64,000 nt of DNA from Ziziphus jujuba (GCF_031755915.1 NC_083385.1:11243001-11307000), one strand, 5' to 3'. Shown: positions 35,297 through 47,503, counted from the stretch's first letter. Notes: generated from the sequence alone by a model not told the origin. Made by a program: numbers and translations.

Positions 35297-38200
35297 TTTG
35301 AATATGCTATAGATCATAGGAAAACTTGACAGTGGCTGGCTTAGGGTGCAACTTAGATGAAAGCATGTATCATGCTATCATTTTTCGTTTATATGTTGAA
35401 AAGGATAGTTTAGAAGTTTCCTGCTTGCTTGTTCCAATCAAACTTTGTTACCTCGAGTTAATTTATTTTTGGCTCATATTTTGCATTATTCCTATAGCAT
35501 TTTATGGAAGGTCATGCTAAAAGTGCTCCAATATCTCGGCTGCCTCTCATCACTATATTGGATGCTAAACATCATTTGAAGGACCTTCCAGTTTGTCAGG
35601 TCAGCTAATTGCTATCTAAAAGACACTAATGTTTCATTTTCTCTTCTTTTATGTGTATTAAACTTTTGGGTTCACATGCAGCCATTTCACCTGGAGCTAA
35701 ATTTCTTCAATAAAGAGAATCGTGTTCTTCATTATCCTGTTAGGGCCTTCTACCTGGATGGCTTAAACCTTATGGCATATAATCTGTCTTCTGGGGCTGA
35801 TAGTATCTACAAGAAACTTTATACATCGGTAATGTAGAAAATCTTTTCTCTGTATCAATTTGACTTTTTGATTGGGTTATAAACTCTTTTTGGTTCTTTG
35901 TCCAGATTCCTGGAAATTTGGAGTACCATCCGAAGTATTTGCTTTACAGTAAAAGATACCACCTATTTCTCGTTGTCTATGAGTTTAGTAATGCTGCAAG
36001 TGAAGTGGTGCTTTATTGGGAAAATGCTAATTCTCAGACAGCCAATAGTAAATCTAGCACAATGAAAGGTCTGGCTATGTTCTTTATGTTCTTTGTTTTT
36101 TCCTTTGCTCTTATCCCCTTAAATCTAAAGATGCATGTTGGAGGACAAAAAATATTCATGAATTTCATCTTTGAGTTTTTAGGTCGAGATGCAGCATTTG
36201 TTGGCCCCAATGAAAATCAGTTTGCGATTCTTGATGATGATAAGACAGCACTGGCTTTATACATTCTTCCAGGAAATGCTTCAAAAGATGCAAATGAAAA
36301 GAATTTGTTAGCTGATGAGAACCAACCTGTGGATGGTGATGCTAATTCTGTCAAGGGTCCAATGCAGTTTATGTTTGAAACTGAAGTTGATCGCATCTTT
36401 TCTACTCCAATAGGTGCCTGGGGAAAGTGTCTTTTTCTTGTCTAATTTTGCTGTACTCCATTCTATATCTTCTGACTGTAGTTTTTTTTTTTTTTTTTTT
36501 TTTAATCATTGTAGAGTCAACCTTGATATTTGCTTCTCATGGGAATCAGATTGGCTTGGCAAAGTTGGTTCAAGGATACCACCTTTCAAATTCTGATGGT
36601 CATTATATATCAACAAAAACCGAAGGGAAAAAATATATCAAGTTGAGATTAAATGAGACTGTACTTCAGGTGATGACTTAACATTTCAAGCGAACTTAGG
36701 CCTGGTTTTTATTGGTGATTCCCTAAAAGTTTTTTTTTTTTGGCGCATCGAAGGTACTCACTGGGTATTATTAGGCTTGGCTTAATGGTAAAAGCCACTA
36801 AGAATACACCGCCAGGTCCTGGGTTTGACCAGGCATGGCTGAAATCCCCTCATTCAAAAAAGAAAAAAAAAAAAAAAAAAAAGAAGGAAAAAGTACCATC
36901 AAAACAAAAAGAAACAGCTTTTAAATTGAAGAAAAGTGCAATATTTTGATGCATAGTGGCCAGGATTTCTGCTGTAGAACCAATTATGTCGCCGATTTTT
37001 TATTTAAATGATTTATTTATTTGGATCATGGAGAGTGAGAGGGAGAGGGAAAGAGTAATAGCAGAGGAGAATATTAACATAGGAGGACGTGCTCTTTTTA
37101 TCTGGAGATTTAGACTTTCTATATTCTGAAAAGCACCAATTTAGTTTTTGTGAATTACTATGGTTTATTTCAAATTTGTATTGCAATTAATGGCTTTTAA
37201 TTTAGATTTGTATGGGTATCTAATGCTGAGATAACTACAAACCATTTCAATCTATAGTCTAAAACCTTGTTAAACTGTGTATCATGACAATACTTTGCAA
37301 TTGGTGCCAATTTGTCTTGTTTCATCTCTCATATTAAATACAACACTTTTATTCGCTTATGATTTTGGCACATTTTTCCTTTGAAATTGACATGTATTTT
37401 TTCCATTAGCTATCATGTAATTTTATCTGGTGTCACTATACATGGTAGTACTAGTGGGATCTAACATACTGCATCTAATAATGTGCCAGCAGATTTTCGT
37501 GGGTGGCTTCCATTAACATTGTTACCATCAATGCTAATGCTTTTTAGATTTTATTTTCTATAACTTTTTGAGACTATTCATCATTGGTACTGATCTTTTT
37601 TTGATATGTAACTAGTTTGCATCTGCTTATTCAGAAGCTTGTGCTTGTTTCAACTTTGGCAGGTTCACTGGCAAGAAACTCTAAGAGGCTATGTTGCTGG
37701 AATCATAACGACACATAGGGTGCTTATGGTTTCAGCAGATCTTGATATACTGGCTGCCAGTTCGACAAAATATGATAAAGGACTTCCTTCAATATCCTCA
37801 AATAAGAACTTTATTTTCTATGTTTTTCATTATAATTATCAATATTGTTGTGTTATTTAGGTTTCATAAACTTGTTGAGCACTTAACCTATGTGCACTTC
37901 AGATCCCTTTTATGGGTTGGGCCTGCTCTTCTATTTTCTACTGCCACTGCAATTAGTGTGCTTGGCTGGGATGGAAAAGTGAGAACCATTCTCTCTATCA
38001 GTACACCTCATGCAGGTACATATCATGTGTGGATGACACTGGCTTGTTACATTTAAGATATTACCTTTTTTATTTTATTTTATTTTACTGTTTCTTGTTT
38101 TGTTTTTTGGGGTGGTTGTGGGAATTGGGATGGCCGATTTTTGTTTATTTTTCCACCACTCTGATAACTCAAGGTGAACTCTGCAGTTTTGGTTGGTGCA

Positions 38201-41200
38201 CTAAATGATCGTTTGTTGCTTGCTAATCCAACTGAAGTAAATCCCAGACAAAAAAAGGGAGTTGAGATTAAGAGCTGTCTTGTTGGGCTTCTTGAACCTC
38301 TTCTTATTGGATTTTCCACAATGCAAGAGAGATTTGAACAGAAGCTTGACCTTTCAGAAGTATTATACCAAATTACGTCAAGGTTTTGTTCTTCCCAGCC
38401 TATGCACATGCCTATCATTTGTGTACATTCGCCATTTTAGTCTCTTCTGCATTTTAAGTCCTGTGAAAGAAATGATTCTGATGTCATTTATCTTTGTTAT
38501 TCCTCAATTAATCTGAAGCCATGCATGAAAAGAAATGACATATGACGTCAAGTTATTTTTTTAATTAAAGGTTTGACAGCCTGCGTATCACTCCAAGGTC
38601 TCTTGATATTCTTGCTAGAGGCTCTCCTGTTTGTGGAGATCTTGCAGTAGCATTATCCCAATCAGGCCCACAATTCACTCAGGTAATCAATAGATAATTG
38701 GGTGCTTGTCTGTCTGTTGTGTTTTTTATAATAGCAAATCTTTGTACTTGTCTAATCTATTACTAAACATTTTGCACGATGAATTTAGGTATTGCGGGGT
38801 GTCTATGCTATCAAAGCTCTTCGGTTTTCTACTGCTTTATCTGTTTTGAAAGATGAGTTTCTGCGTTCTAGAGATTATCCAAAATGCCCTCCAACCTCTC
38901 ATTTGTTCCACCGTTTCCGTCAAGTGGGCTATGCTTGTATCAAGTATGCAGATAAGATAAATGTGCATTTAGAAATTTTAAATTTTCTAAAATTTTAAGC
39001 TCTTTATGATTTTTCCAGTCTGTAAAATTTATAAATTTTTTGTACTCTGGCATTTGTAATTGTGTTTTCATTGTTCTTATTTGGCTGTGTGCTGTTAAGA
39101 TAGGTCTTAGGTGCTTCTATGTTTTTTTATTGCGCCTAGTTGTTAGATGAGTGTTCTTGCTGATAATTAAAAATAAAAGATGTGCACAAGTTGTTTAATT
39201 AAGAAAAATAAAATCAGTGGAAGACATTTTAAGGTTGGGAGATACTTGGATTTTATTTTAGGAGGTAGTTAACCAAAGCAGTTGGAAGGAAATATTATGC
39301 ACTAGAAACAAAACTGGGCAGTTGGGCACCACCATAAAGAATCATTAGCAAAATCAGCCTATGGCCAAGATAGAGTGGGGCTTAGGAATGAAATTTGGTA
39401 GATAGGGAACTTTGATGCTTTGTGTAGATAATTCTCTTTAAAGTGCTTTCTGAGATACCATTTTACATGGTGAACACAGCCCTAAGATGAAAACATGGAT
39501 ACATGCAGCTGTTTAACAAGACAAGACAAGACAACTTGAAAAAAGATGTGTATGTGAGAGAAGGGAAAGGTTCAATCACCAACTTTTCTGTAACATGGGG
39601 TTTTTCAATTGTGTTTGAATACAAAATCTCCATGGCCATGTTTTTTAGTGTCTTTTATTATAAAGAACTAATGTATTGATAGGACAAAGGGAGGTAGACA
39701 AGGGAAAGATTCATCAACCACTTAAGCTTTGCAAAACAGATCGAGACTTCGAGAGTTATGTGTTGACCTATCTACATGAGTAGCCATTATTGAGAATATT
39801 GTGACTGTCATTTCTAGTTTCTTGTACAAATTGTGTTGCATAATGCATTGCACTACATGTTAGTGCTAGGTATCTATTTTGGTTGAGGAAGGTGTGCACT
39901 ATGCCTTATGTTTCAGGGAAATTATCTTTCATGGTTCCAACTCTTTCTGTCCATGAGGCTGATGAGAATTCATTTGTCCTTAGTTTGTACAAAGTATTAT
40001 GTACTTAAATTAGCATAAGCTTTATTCTTGACATGTCTATTCTTGATTATGGTAGTATCAAATGTTTGATATATGTAAAATATGCTCTCATATTATTTTA
40101 ATGCTGACTTAGCAATGACATGCTTTTCTCTGTGATGTCTAGGAATTTTGAATTTAATCGCTGAACAGATGGACCTTAGTTCCCTCATTCTTTGGATTTT
40201 TGTTTGGTGCAATACCTTTTTTTTTTATAACTTTGGATGATATTGCAGGTTTGCTCAGTTTGACAGTGCAAAAGAAACCTTTGAAGTTATAGCAGACTAT
40301 GAAAGCATGCTTGATCTCTTTATTTGCCACCTTAACCCTAGTGCTATGCGGCGTCTCGCTCAAAAGTTGGAAGAAGATGGCACTGATTCTGAAATGAGGC
40401 GGTATTGTGAGAGGATCTTAAGAATTCGCTCTACAGGGTGGACTCAAGGCATTTTTGCCAACTTTGCTGCTGAAAGTATGATTCCTAAAGGACCTGAGTG
40501 GGGTGGTGGAAATTGGGAAATTAAAACCCCCACTAACTCGAAAGCCATACCTCAGTGGGAGCTGGCTGCTGAGGTGATGCCATACATGAAAACTGACGAG
40601 GGTACTATCCCATCTGTAATTGCTGATCATATTGGTGTTTACTTGGGTTCAATTAAAGGAAGAGGTAACATTGTAGAAGTAAGGGAAGATAGCTTGGTCA
40701 GAGCTCTTGCACCTGCAGGTGGAGACAACAAGCCAAATGGTCTTCAAACGATTCCAGGAAAATCTATATCTGTCAAGTCCAAAGAAGTTCTAGATGGTGA
40801 TTCCAAAGGTGATTCCTTGATGGGTCTGGAAACCCTTACCAAACAGTTTGCTAGTTCCGGCGCTGCTGATGAACAGGCTAAAGCTGAAGAAGAATTCAAG
40901 AAAACCATGTATGGTGCTTCTGCTGATGGCAGTAGCAGTGATGAGGAAGGAGTGTCGAAAGCTAGAAAGTTGCACATTAGAATACGAGACAAGCCGGTTG
41001 GTTCTACTACAGTGGACGTGAACAAGATCAAAGAAGCCACAAAGCAATTCAAGCTGGGTGAAGGGTTGGGTCCACCTATAAGTAGGACCAAGTCATTGAC
41101 TAGTGGGCCCCAGGACCTTGGTCAACTTTTATTCCAGCCATCTCCAGCGAATAGTGGATCAGTGTCTGCTGCTGCAGGTTCTGCAGCTGGCGATCTGTTT

Positions 41201-41722
41201 GGTACAAACTCATTGATGCAATCTACAGTAGTGTCACATCCAGGTCTCATGGTTCCAGGTGCAGGAGTTACAGCTGGCCCCATTCCAGAGGACTTTTTCC
41301 AGAATACCATTCCTTCCTTCCAGGTTGCGGCCTCACTTCCCCCTCCTGGGACGTTTCTTTCAAAATTGGATCAAGCTTCTCGAGGAGTTGAAAGCAACAA
41401 TGTTATGCCTAACCAGAATAATGCATCTCAAGCTGATATTGGTCTCCCTGATGGTGGTGTTCCCCCTCAAGCTGCACAACATGTTCCACTGGAGTCTGTT
41501 GGGCTTCCTGATGGTGGCGTTCCACCGCAATCCTCAAGCCAGGTTGCTGGATTGTCACAGTTTCAGATCCAGGTTGCTGGCCCATCACAGACCCAGACTC
41601 GGGCAGCACAAGTACCACTTTCCACACAACCTCTTGACCTCAGCGCTCTTGGGGTTAATGATGCAGATGCTGGAAAACCTCCAGCACATCCTCCTCAACC
41701 ATCTGCTGTGCGTCCTGGACAG

Positions 41723-41759
<37 letters not shown>

Positions 41760-42865
41760 TCATATATGGTTATTCTATAGTTTGCAGATCACCGCTCCAT
41801 AGAAAGACTATATATATATATATATATATCTCTCCATGAGTGTCACTTGAATATATGCTTAATAATCAGCTTGTCCATCAGCTCTAATCTTAGTACTACT
41901 GTGGTGTTCTTCACAACAGGTTCCTCGTGGTGCTGCTGCCTCTGTATGTTTCAAGATTGGAATTGCTCACCTTGATCTGAATCAACTTTCAGACGCATTA
42001 TCTTGCTTTGATGAAGCTTTTCTTGCACTAGCTAAGGATCAGTCACGTGGAGCTGATATTAAAGCTCAAGCAACCATTTGTGCTCAGTACAAGATAGCAG
42101 TTAATCTCCTTAAGGTAATAGCTGTAATTCAATCTAAAATGTAATGATAGAAAAAGCGTGAATTTCTAAATGCCAATTTTCTAAAGAAATTATAGCACTG
42201 CTCTTTGATTTTTTATTTCTATGCTGTCCAATGTTTACATCTTGTGGAAAAACATATGACAACAATAAGGGACCAAAGCTGCCAGTTGTTAGCTGGATCC
42301 TCTGCTATTTATCTTTTTGGGTTAGGTGGGACCTTCAAGTAATTTTTGGAGCTTGCTGTGCTCAATGAATAACTTCCTTTGTGTTGCATTGCAGGAAATC
42401 GGACGGCTGCAAAAAGTCCATGGAGCCAGTGCAATTAGTGCAAAAGACGAGATGGCAAGACTCTCACGCCATCTTGGTTCCTTGCCACTTCTTGCAAAGC
42501 ACAGGATTAATTGCATCCGAACTGCAATTAAACGGAACATGGAAGTGCAGAATTATGGTTATTCGAAGCAGATGCTTGAACTCCTGCTATCCAAAGCACC
42601 GCCTGGTAAGCAGGAAGAATTTAGGAGCCTAATTGACATTTGTGTTCAGAGGGGTTTGTCCAATAAGTCTATTGATCCGCTGGAAGATCCCTCCCAGTTT
42701 TGTTATGCCACACTTAGTCGTCTATCAACCATTGGATATGATGTTTGTGATCTCTGTGGGGCCAAATTTTCGGCTCTTGCAACACCTGGATGCATTGTTT
42801 GTGGCATGGGAAGCATTAAAAGATCAGATGCACTCTCAGGGCCCGTTGCTACACCATTTGGCTGA
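30066..42865 (+). CDS. TWD40-1: TWD40-1, TPLATE complex subunit, 24 exons, 1634 aa
   Basis: Subunit of the plant TPLATE (TSET-like) adaptor complex acting in clathrin-mediated endocytosis at the plasma membrane; matches Arabidopsis AT3G50590 throughout as I recall it. Exons: 30066-30198, 30638-30747, 31739-31904, 32119-32219, 32350-32422, 32526-32661, 33251-33411, 33985-34109, 34194-34293, 34703-34799, 35184-35238, 35498-35599, 35682-35828, 35906-36068, 36183-36413, 36515-36669, 37663-37791, 37898-38015, 38187-38382, 38571-38682, 38789-38943, 40249-41722, 41920-42114, 42395-42865. The N-terminal half is WD40 propeller sequence (e.g. HPTLEWIFVGDRRGTLLAWD), followed by a helical solenoid, a Ser/Pro/Gln-rich linker with two LPDGGVPPQ motifs, a conserved helical region, and a C-terminal CxxC-11-CxxC (Cys1596, 1599, 1611, 1614). 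Intron 17 (37792-37897) is of AT-AC type. No breaks. Length agrees with the roughly 1600-aa family. Confidence 0.96.
34923..34992. repeat. (AC)25(TAAC)5 compound microsatellite
   Basis: Uninterrupted AC units at 34923-34972 followed by TAAC units to 34992, inside intron 10 of TWD40-1. Confidence 0.95.
36742..36882 (+). mobile_element. Candidate tRNA-derived SINE in intron 16 of TWD40-1
   Basis: TGGCTTAATGG (36778-36788) resembles a pol III A box and GGTTTGACC (36832-36840) an imperfect B box; a 27-base A-rich tail follows at 36856-36882. Flanks share a weak AAAAGT/AAAAAGT match that could be a target duplication. The body is very short, so this may be a truncated or solo 5' region. It lies in sense orientation in the intron. 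Confidence 0.4.
37792..37897 (+). other. U12-type AT-AC intron (intron 17 of TWD40-1)
   Basis: The intron begins ATATCCTC and ends CTATGTGCAC. A near-consensus U12 branch site CACTTAAC lies at 37880-37887, its branch A about 11 bases from the 3' end. Removing 106 bases joins GLPS to FRSLLWVGPALLFS in phase 0, exactly the family sequence. No GT-AG pair gives this junction. Confidence 0.9.
41726..41754. repeat. (AC)n microsatellite next to a splice donor
   Basis: About 14 AC units beginning within 3-4 bases of the exon 22 donor (GT at 41723-41724) of TWD40-1. Confidence 0.95.
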
Positions 42866-43817
42866 TAAGTTAAAATGTGTGAGCAGTTTACTGCTTTGTA
42901 GATGACCTGAAGAAATTGGCGTGTAATTTTGTAGCCGACATGTCTCCCAAAGGATGATGAATATTTTGGAGAGTAGCCAGTGCGTAATAGGTATATATTG
43001 TATCATTGATTTGTTTGTATTTGCATTCTTTTTACATGCTAAAACAATCCCCCTTGATTATTGTCATTTTTGTTGTTTGCTATTTTTGTCATGGTAAAAA
43101 TCATCGGTATTACAGTTTTATAATACTATATTCATTTTGTAAAAACTTGGGTGTTCAGGTATATATAGAAAGCATTTTCGTTTACACTTTGTATTATAAA
43201 GCGGCTTTTGGTGGCTTTACTGGAACCTACGAAGGGAACCGTGGATAGAATATCATATTATTTTCAACCAATAAAACCACGGATGCAAAATTGATTGTAT
43301 CTTTAAGAAAGGGTTAGAAATTATTATTAATTCATAACTTGAATTTGCTAAAGCTATTATTCCAGATGGCGCTAGGGTGTTGGGTATTTTTTTCCTGGAT
43401 TAGTTCCAGTTTTGAAAAGGGTTGATTCAAATCCTTTTGAGGAAAAGGAGAAGAAAAGAAAATTGCTCTTTAATTCACAAACATCAAATAAAACAAAAAA
43501 TAAATAAATGAAAATAAAAATAAAAATAGAAAATATTAGAAAACTAATAATAATAATAATAAAGAAAGTTGGAAGAAATTGCCTTTTCATTGTATATTTC
43601 CCGGCTTTAATGGACCAATCCTCACACTCAAAACCTGTATTTGGGAGAAGATGAATTTGCCCACACTTCCCTTATAAAATGCTAAAGGATAAGATTATAT
43701 ATGTACTCTCATCTATAGCAGTATACAAAAACTACCCACTGGCCACAGAGGCCCAACAACACACACCCACCCACCCCCCCCCCCCCCCCCTCTCAAAAAA
43801 AAAAAAAAAAAAAATTC
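42866..43817. other. Convergent 3' flanks of TWD40-1 and the DUF547 gene
   Basis: AT-rich 3' untranslated and intergenic DNA. Contains an ATT tract on the minus strand (about 43545-43561) and the C17/poly-A junction at 43774-43814. No gene. Confidence 0.6.
43774..43814. repeat. Poly(C)17 followed by poly(A)20
   Basis: Seventeen C at 43774-43790, TCTC, then twenty A. It sits just beyond the stop codon of the DUF547 gene and resembles the tract at 1386-1442. Confidence 0.9.
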
Positions 43818-46800
43818 TCAGCAGTGTATTAACAGCCTGAAGCTGAAATCGTAGGGCATCATCTGCACCAACTGTGAAAGAGGTTCCCTTCCCTTCCTCT
43901 CAAGGCATTTAACTGCATCATTCCTGATTTCATTTGGCAGTTGGAGGCACACCCAATCCAGCAATGCTTCCATGTCTTTTGCAAAGTCCAGTAGATACCA
44001 ATCCAATAGCTTTGGTATTATTATCTTGTTTGTCTTTGTAATACCCACTGCTGCCTGTAGATACTCCCTTTTTGCTGCTTCCAATTCTTCTTCAACTTGA
44101 GTTGCTGTGTACACTCTCACCTTCATTCCACAATATTATGACACTCACTCAGTTATCAGTTCCACTAAGCTTTTTCACTAGTAAAACTTAATGAATTTAA
44201 GCTGAAAAATACCCAGGTAGATATTATAAATATTATGGTTAACTTTATTATATAAACTTACAGCAGGAGAGGACCAGCTTCCACAAGAGAGTGCAAATGT
44301 AACCAATGGCTCGGACCACTCTAACCCAAATATACTTCGAGCTCTCATCTCGTCGTTTTTCACAGCTTTTGGACAAGTCTGTCGCAACCATAGAAACATG
44401 GAAAAAATTTTATTATCAAAGTAATTGTTTGCAAATGTAGAAAACCAGAATATTCAATCCTCTCATGTGCGAAAAAAAAAAAAAGGACAAAACAAAATGA
44501 AACGGTTGAGCTGAGATGCATATACTTACAAATTTCAAATGGTAAGGCAGTCTCAATATAAAATGCTCAATTGTTATTGCGTTCAGCAAGTGTCCCCCCA
44601 CAATTATTGTTGCCTGACATAAGCATAGCGTCACTCTATATGGTCAAATTCAATTGCAATATCATTATCAGAAATTTGACACTATCAGAATTCAGAACAC
44701 TAAAAGCTTTTGTACGTAGGAGCATCACTAAAAGATGTAAACTAGTGATGTAAACTAGTGAAGTCCATTTCAAAGGTAAAGCATTAATAATGCTACTACT
44801 TATATATCTTTACCTTTTGCATTAGTGCTACAACCATTTCTGGAGTCTCAGGTATACCATGCTCCAAAAATCCCTACAAAATTGTTAATTCAAATTTTTA
44901 AGAATGTTTATTTGCTTTATCCTTGGATATTGATAAAGGGTAAGCACTTTTCCAACATCATATAATGAAACTGTTAAATATGAAGATTAATAGAAACTTA
45001 ACTTTTCCAACATCATAAAATGAAACTATTAATATAAACATTAATAAAAACTTACATTCATTGTCAATCCAGAATGCAAGATTCATAGAAACTTAACTTT
45101 TCCAACATCATATAATGAAACTATTAATATAAACATTAATAAAAACTTACATTCATTATGCAAGAATTATAAATGTTAATCCAGAATGCAAGCTTTTGCT
45201 GATGGTTAAGACTCTCTAGGTTCACAGAGGCAAGCTTCTCAAGCAAAAACCTGAATACGTCGATCAATAAGGTGTAAATACAATGCAACCAGTATTGACA
45301 CATGAAAAGCTGATTTATCTGCTTAGGACTACACAAATACATACATAAAGAAAGAGAAAGCACAGATTACTGACTTAAGTCGATGTATTAGGAACAATGC
45401 GCTTGTCGTACGGTTAATGTCAATTGAACTGGAATCAATGGCACAAAGATTCTTGTAGGGGCCAACATCTTTATTTTTGACATCCAAGCAGATGTCATAT
45501 GGATCCGTAAACTGTGTGTCCCCATTTCCTGCCCGAGCAAATAATGCTGATTGGGAAGACCCAGGTTCCACTACTCTATCCTTCAATGTGCTCATCCTCA
45601 ACAATATACTAGACAAGCATTTCACAATGTCCTGCGAGATTCTATTAGGTGAGCTGTCAGCTTCCGATACCTTATCATCCGGAGATCCAGAACAACTCTC
45701 CTGTGCCCTTTCTTGGTCTACTAATCTGCATTCTAGCTGGACAACCAAAGGGATGATCAATACGAGCGCAGTGAGGTAGAGATTAATTCTAACCGGAAAA
45801 CTCATACCATGAATGTACCTGTAACCTCACAGGATCCAAACACTTCTCAGCTGGTTCAGGCTTGAGTGGAGGTTTCTTCACCGGGGTTACAATTTTGGCT
45901 GTTTTCTTTTCTGGAGATGGCCTATCTTTCACACAATTTGTAGACAACCAATTCTCTTTTCCTCTCACGTCTTCGAAAAATGAAGAAGAGGTACTTGCTC
46001 TCCTGGAAGCTTGTCTTCCGTTGACTTGTCTACTAGAACAGTTCGCAGTTCGAGCAGAGATGGTATCAGTGGACAATAGCCTTCTGCTTGAAGTTGTTCT
46101 AGCAAGAGAAGGTTGAGACTTGGCTGCAGAATTCACCGAGTTGAACTCAAATTGGGACAAAGATTTTGATCGCTGATGTTTGATACTTTTAACTGAGACT
46201 TGGTCTATTGGATCATTACAATTTTCGACATTTCTCTTAGATGATACATAGACAGCTTCTTGGTAGAGACCTTGTCTGAAATTCACAACCTGTTCTTCAA
46301 GCCGAACAACCTCTTCTTCCAAAACAGCTACTTCAGCAAGAAGTTCTAATGTCTGAAACAAAGAATTCAGCAACACCATATTACTTACTATATCACAATT
46401 GAAACAAAATAAATGGGATTTTCATCAGAAGGTTCTTATTGACCTATTTGAGTCTCTTCCAACCACTGTGCTTCAATGGCATTAATTGAAAAGATGAATC
46501 CATGAAACATACATATATATATATATATACACGTATAAAAATTAAATATTGGAGATAATACTAACATATGAAGGGAGATAAGGAGGGAGACGAGGTAGAG
46601 CTCCTAAAGGTCTAGTGAAAGCTCTTTCTAATGCTCTGTGGACATTCTCTTCATGTCTGAGCTTCTTCTTCAACTTGTCAACCTGAAAATTTTTCAAACA
46701 ACAATAAAAAAATAAAAAAAATCATAAAAACAAAAAACAAAAAATAAATGGTTAGTTAGAAAATTAAAAAGAAATATTGAAAATCGAATCGGAATGAATG

Positions 46801-47503
46801 AAACGTTGAAGTACATCTTGCAGTAAGGCCATTTTCCTTTCTCTGATTGATCGACGTCGATTAGTCGCAGTTTTCTCCGTACCCATTATCCTGCTCCCTC
46901 GAGTTTCCATCTTCTCCTTCTTCACAAATTCAACGAAGAAAAAAAAAGAAAGATAAGGAAGGTTGTAAGCAGAAAAGGGATCTGTATACTACCCAAGTAA
47001 AGAAAAATTAAAAGCTTCAAAAAAAAAAAAAAACTATTCCTTTCTTGAAATAAGTGAAGGAATCCAATTCAGATTTGGATCGAAAGCACTCACTTTTTTT
47101 AGTTCATTAGTAGATTACGTAATTAACAACAATATTTAAAAGAAAAAAATTTGTATGCTTTTATGGGCATTAGGTGGAGATTCAAGATTGAGCGGTTTAG
47201 AAATTAAAAGTCTCTCTCTTTCAAGTAAAATGGAAGACCCCAGCATTGCATATCCATCGATACAAAACTTCTTCATTAGTATTACTTTCTTGAGAAACAA
47301 ACAGAACCAAACTCAATGTCGGTTCTGATTAAACCTTCAACTGGATGAGAAAAAAAATATATACAATATTGTTTTATTAAAAAAAAAAAAAATCCCTTCA
47401 GAAAATGAATATAGAAAAAAAAGAAAAAGGAAGAGCTTACTTTATCATGATTTAAAGCAGCAGCTTTCATGCCTTGAAGATTGGTGCGGACTCTGGTATT
47501 CAT
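43818..47503 (-). CDS. DUF547 protein with N-terminal MIP1-type leucine zipper, 10 exons, 614 aa
   Basis: Exons in transcript order: 47503-47441, 46919-46815, 46682-46566, 46352-45819, 45736-45375, 45250-45151, 44873-44814, 44613-44530, 44378-44262, 44120-43818; phases agree. Residues about 30-130 form the coiled-coil 'ternary complex factor MIP1 leucine zipper' region ([20 protein letters not shown], then [20 protein letters not shown]). Residues 140-380 are Ser-rich and poorly conserved. DUF547 lies from about 395 to 520: [60 protein letters not shown], and the [11 protein letters not shown] and [15 protein letters not shown] motifs. The end is FSFRLLIHC. The family is plant-wide and its biochemical role is unknown to me; some relatives are described as protein-interacting, growth-related factors. 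No signal peptide or membrane segment seen. Alternative 3' sites (AAG repeats) exist at exon 2. Confidence 0.93.
44940..45195. repeat. Tandem duplication spanning the end of DUF547 exon 6
   Basis: The block ACTTTTCCAACATCAT occurs near 44947, 45001 and 45098. The last two are followed by about 50 near-identical bases and then by copies of the exon 6 3' end. The copy at 45051-45080 is an exon remnant lacking roughly 18 bases; the true exon end is at 45151. Both keep a GTAAG donor. Confidence 0.85.

Noticed and set aside
36831..36845. tRNA gene at the B-box-like GGTTTGACC
   Set aside because: No cloverleaf could be drawn and a poly-A tail follows, so a SINE remnant fits better.
38080..38418. 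112-codon antisense frame over TWD40-1 exon 19
   Set aside because: Antisense shadow of a conserved exon.
41259..41726. 155-codon frame within TWD40-1 exon 22 in another phase
   Set aside because: Alternative frame of a verified exon; the true frame matches the family over its whole length.
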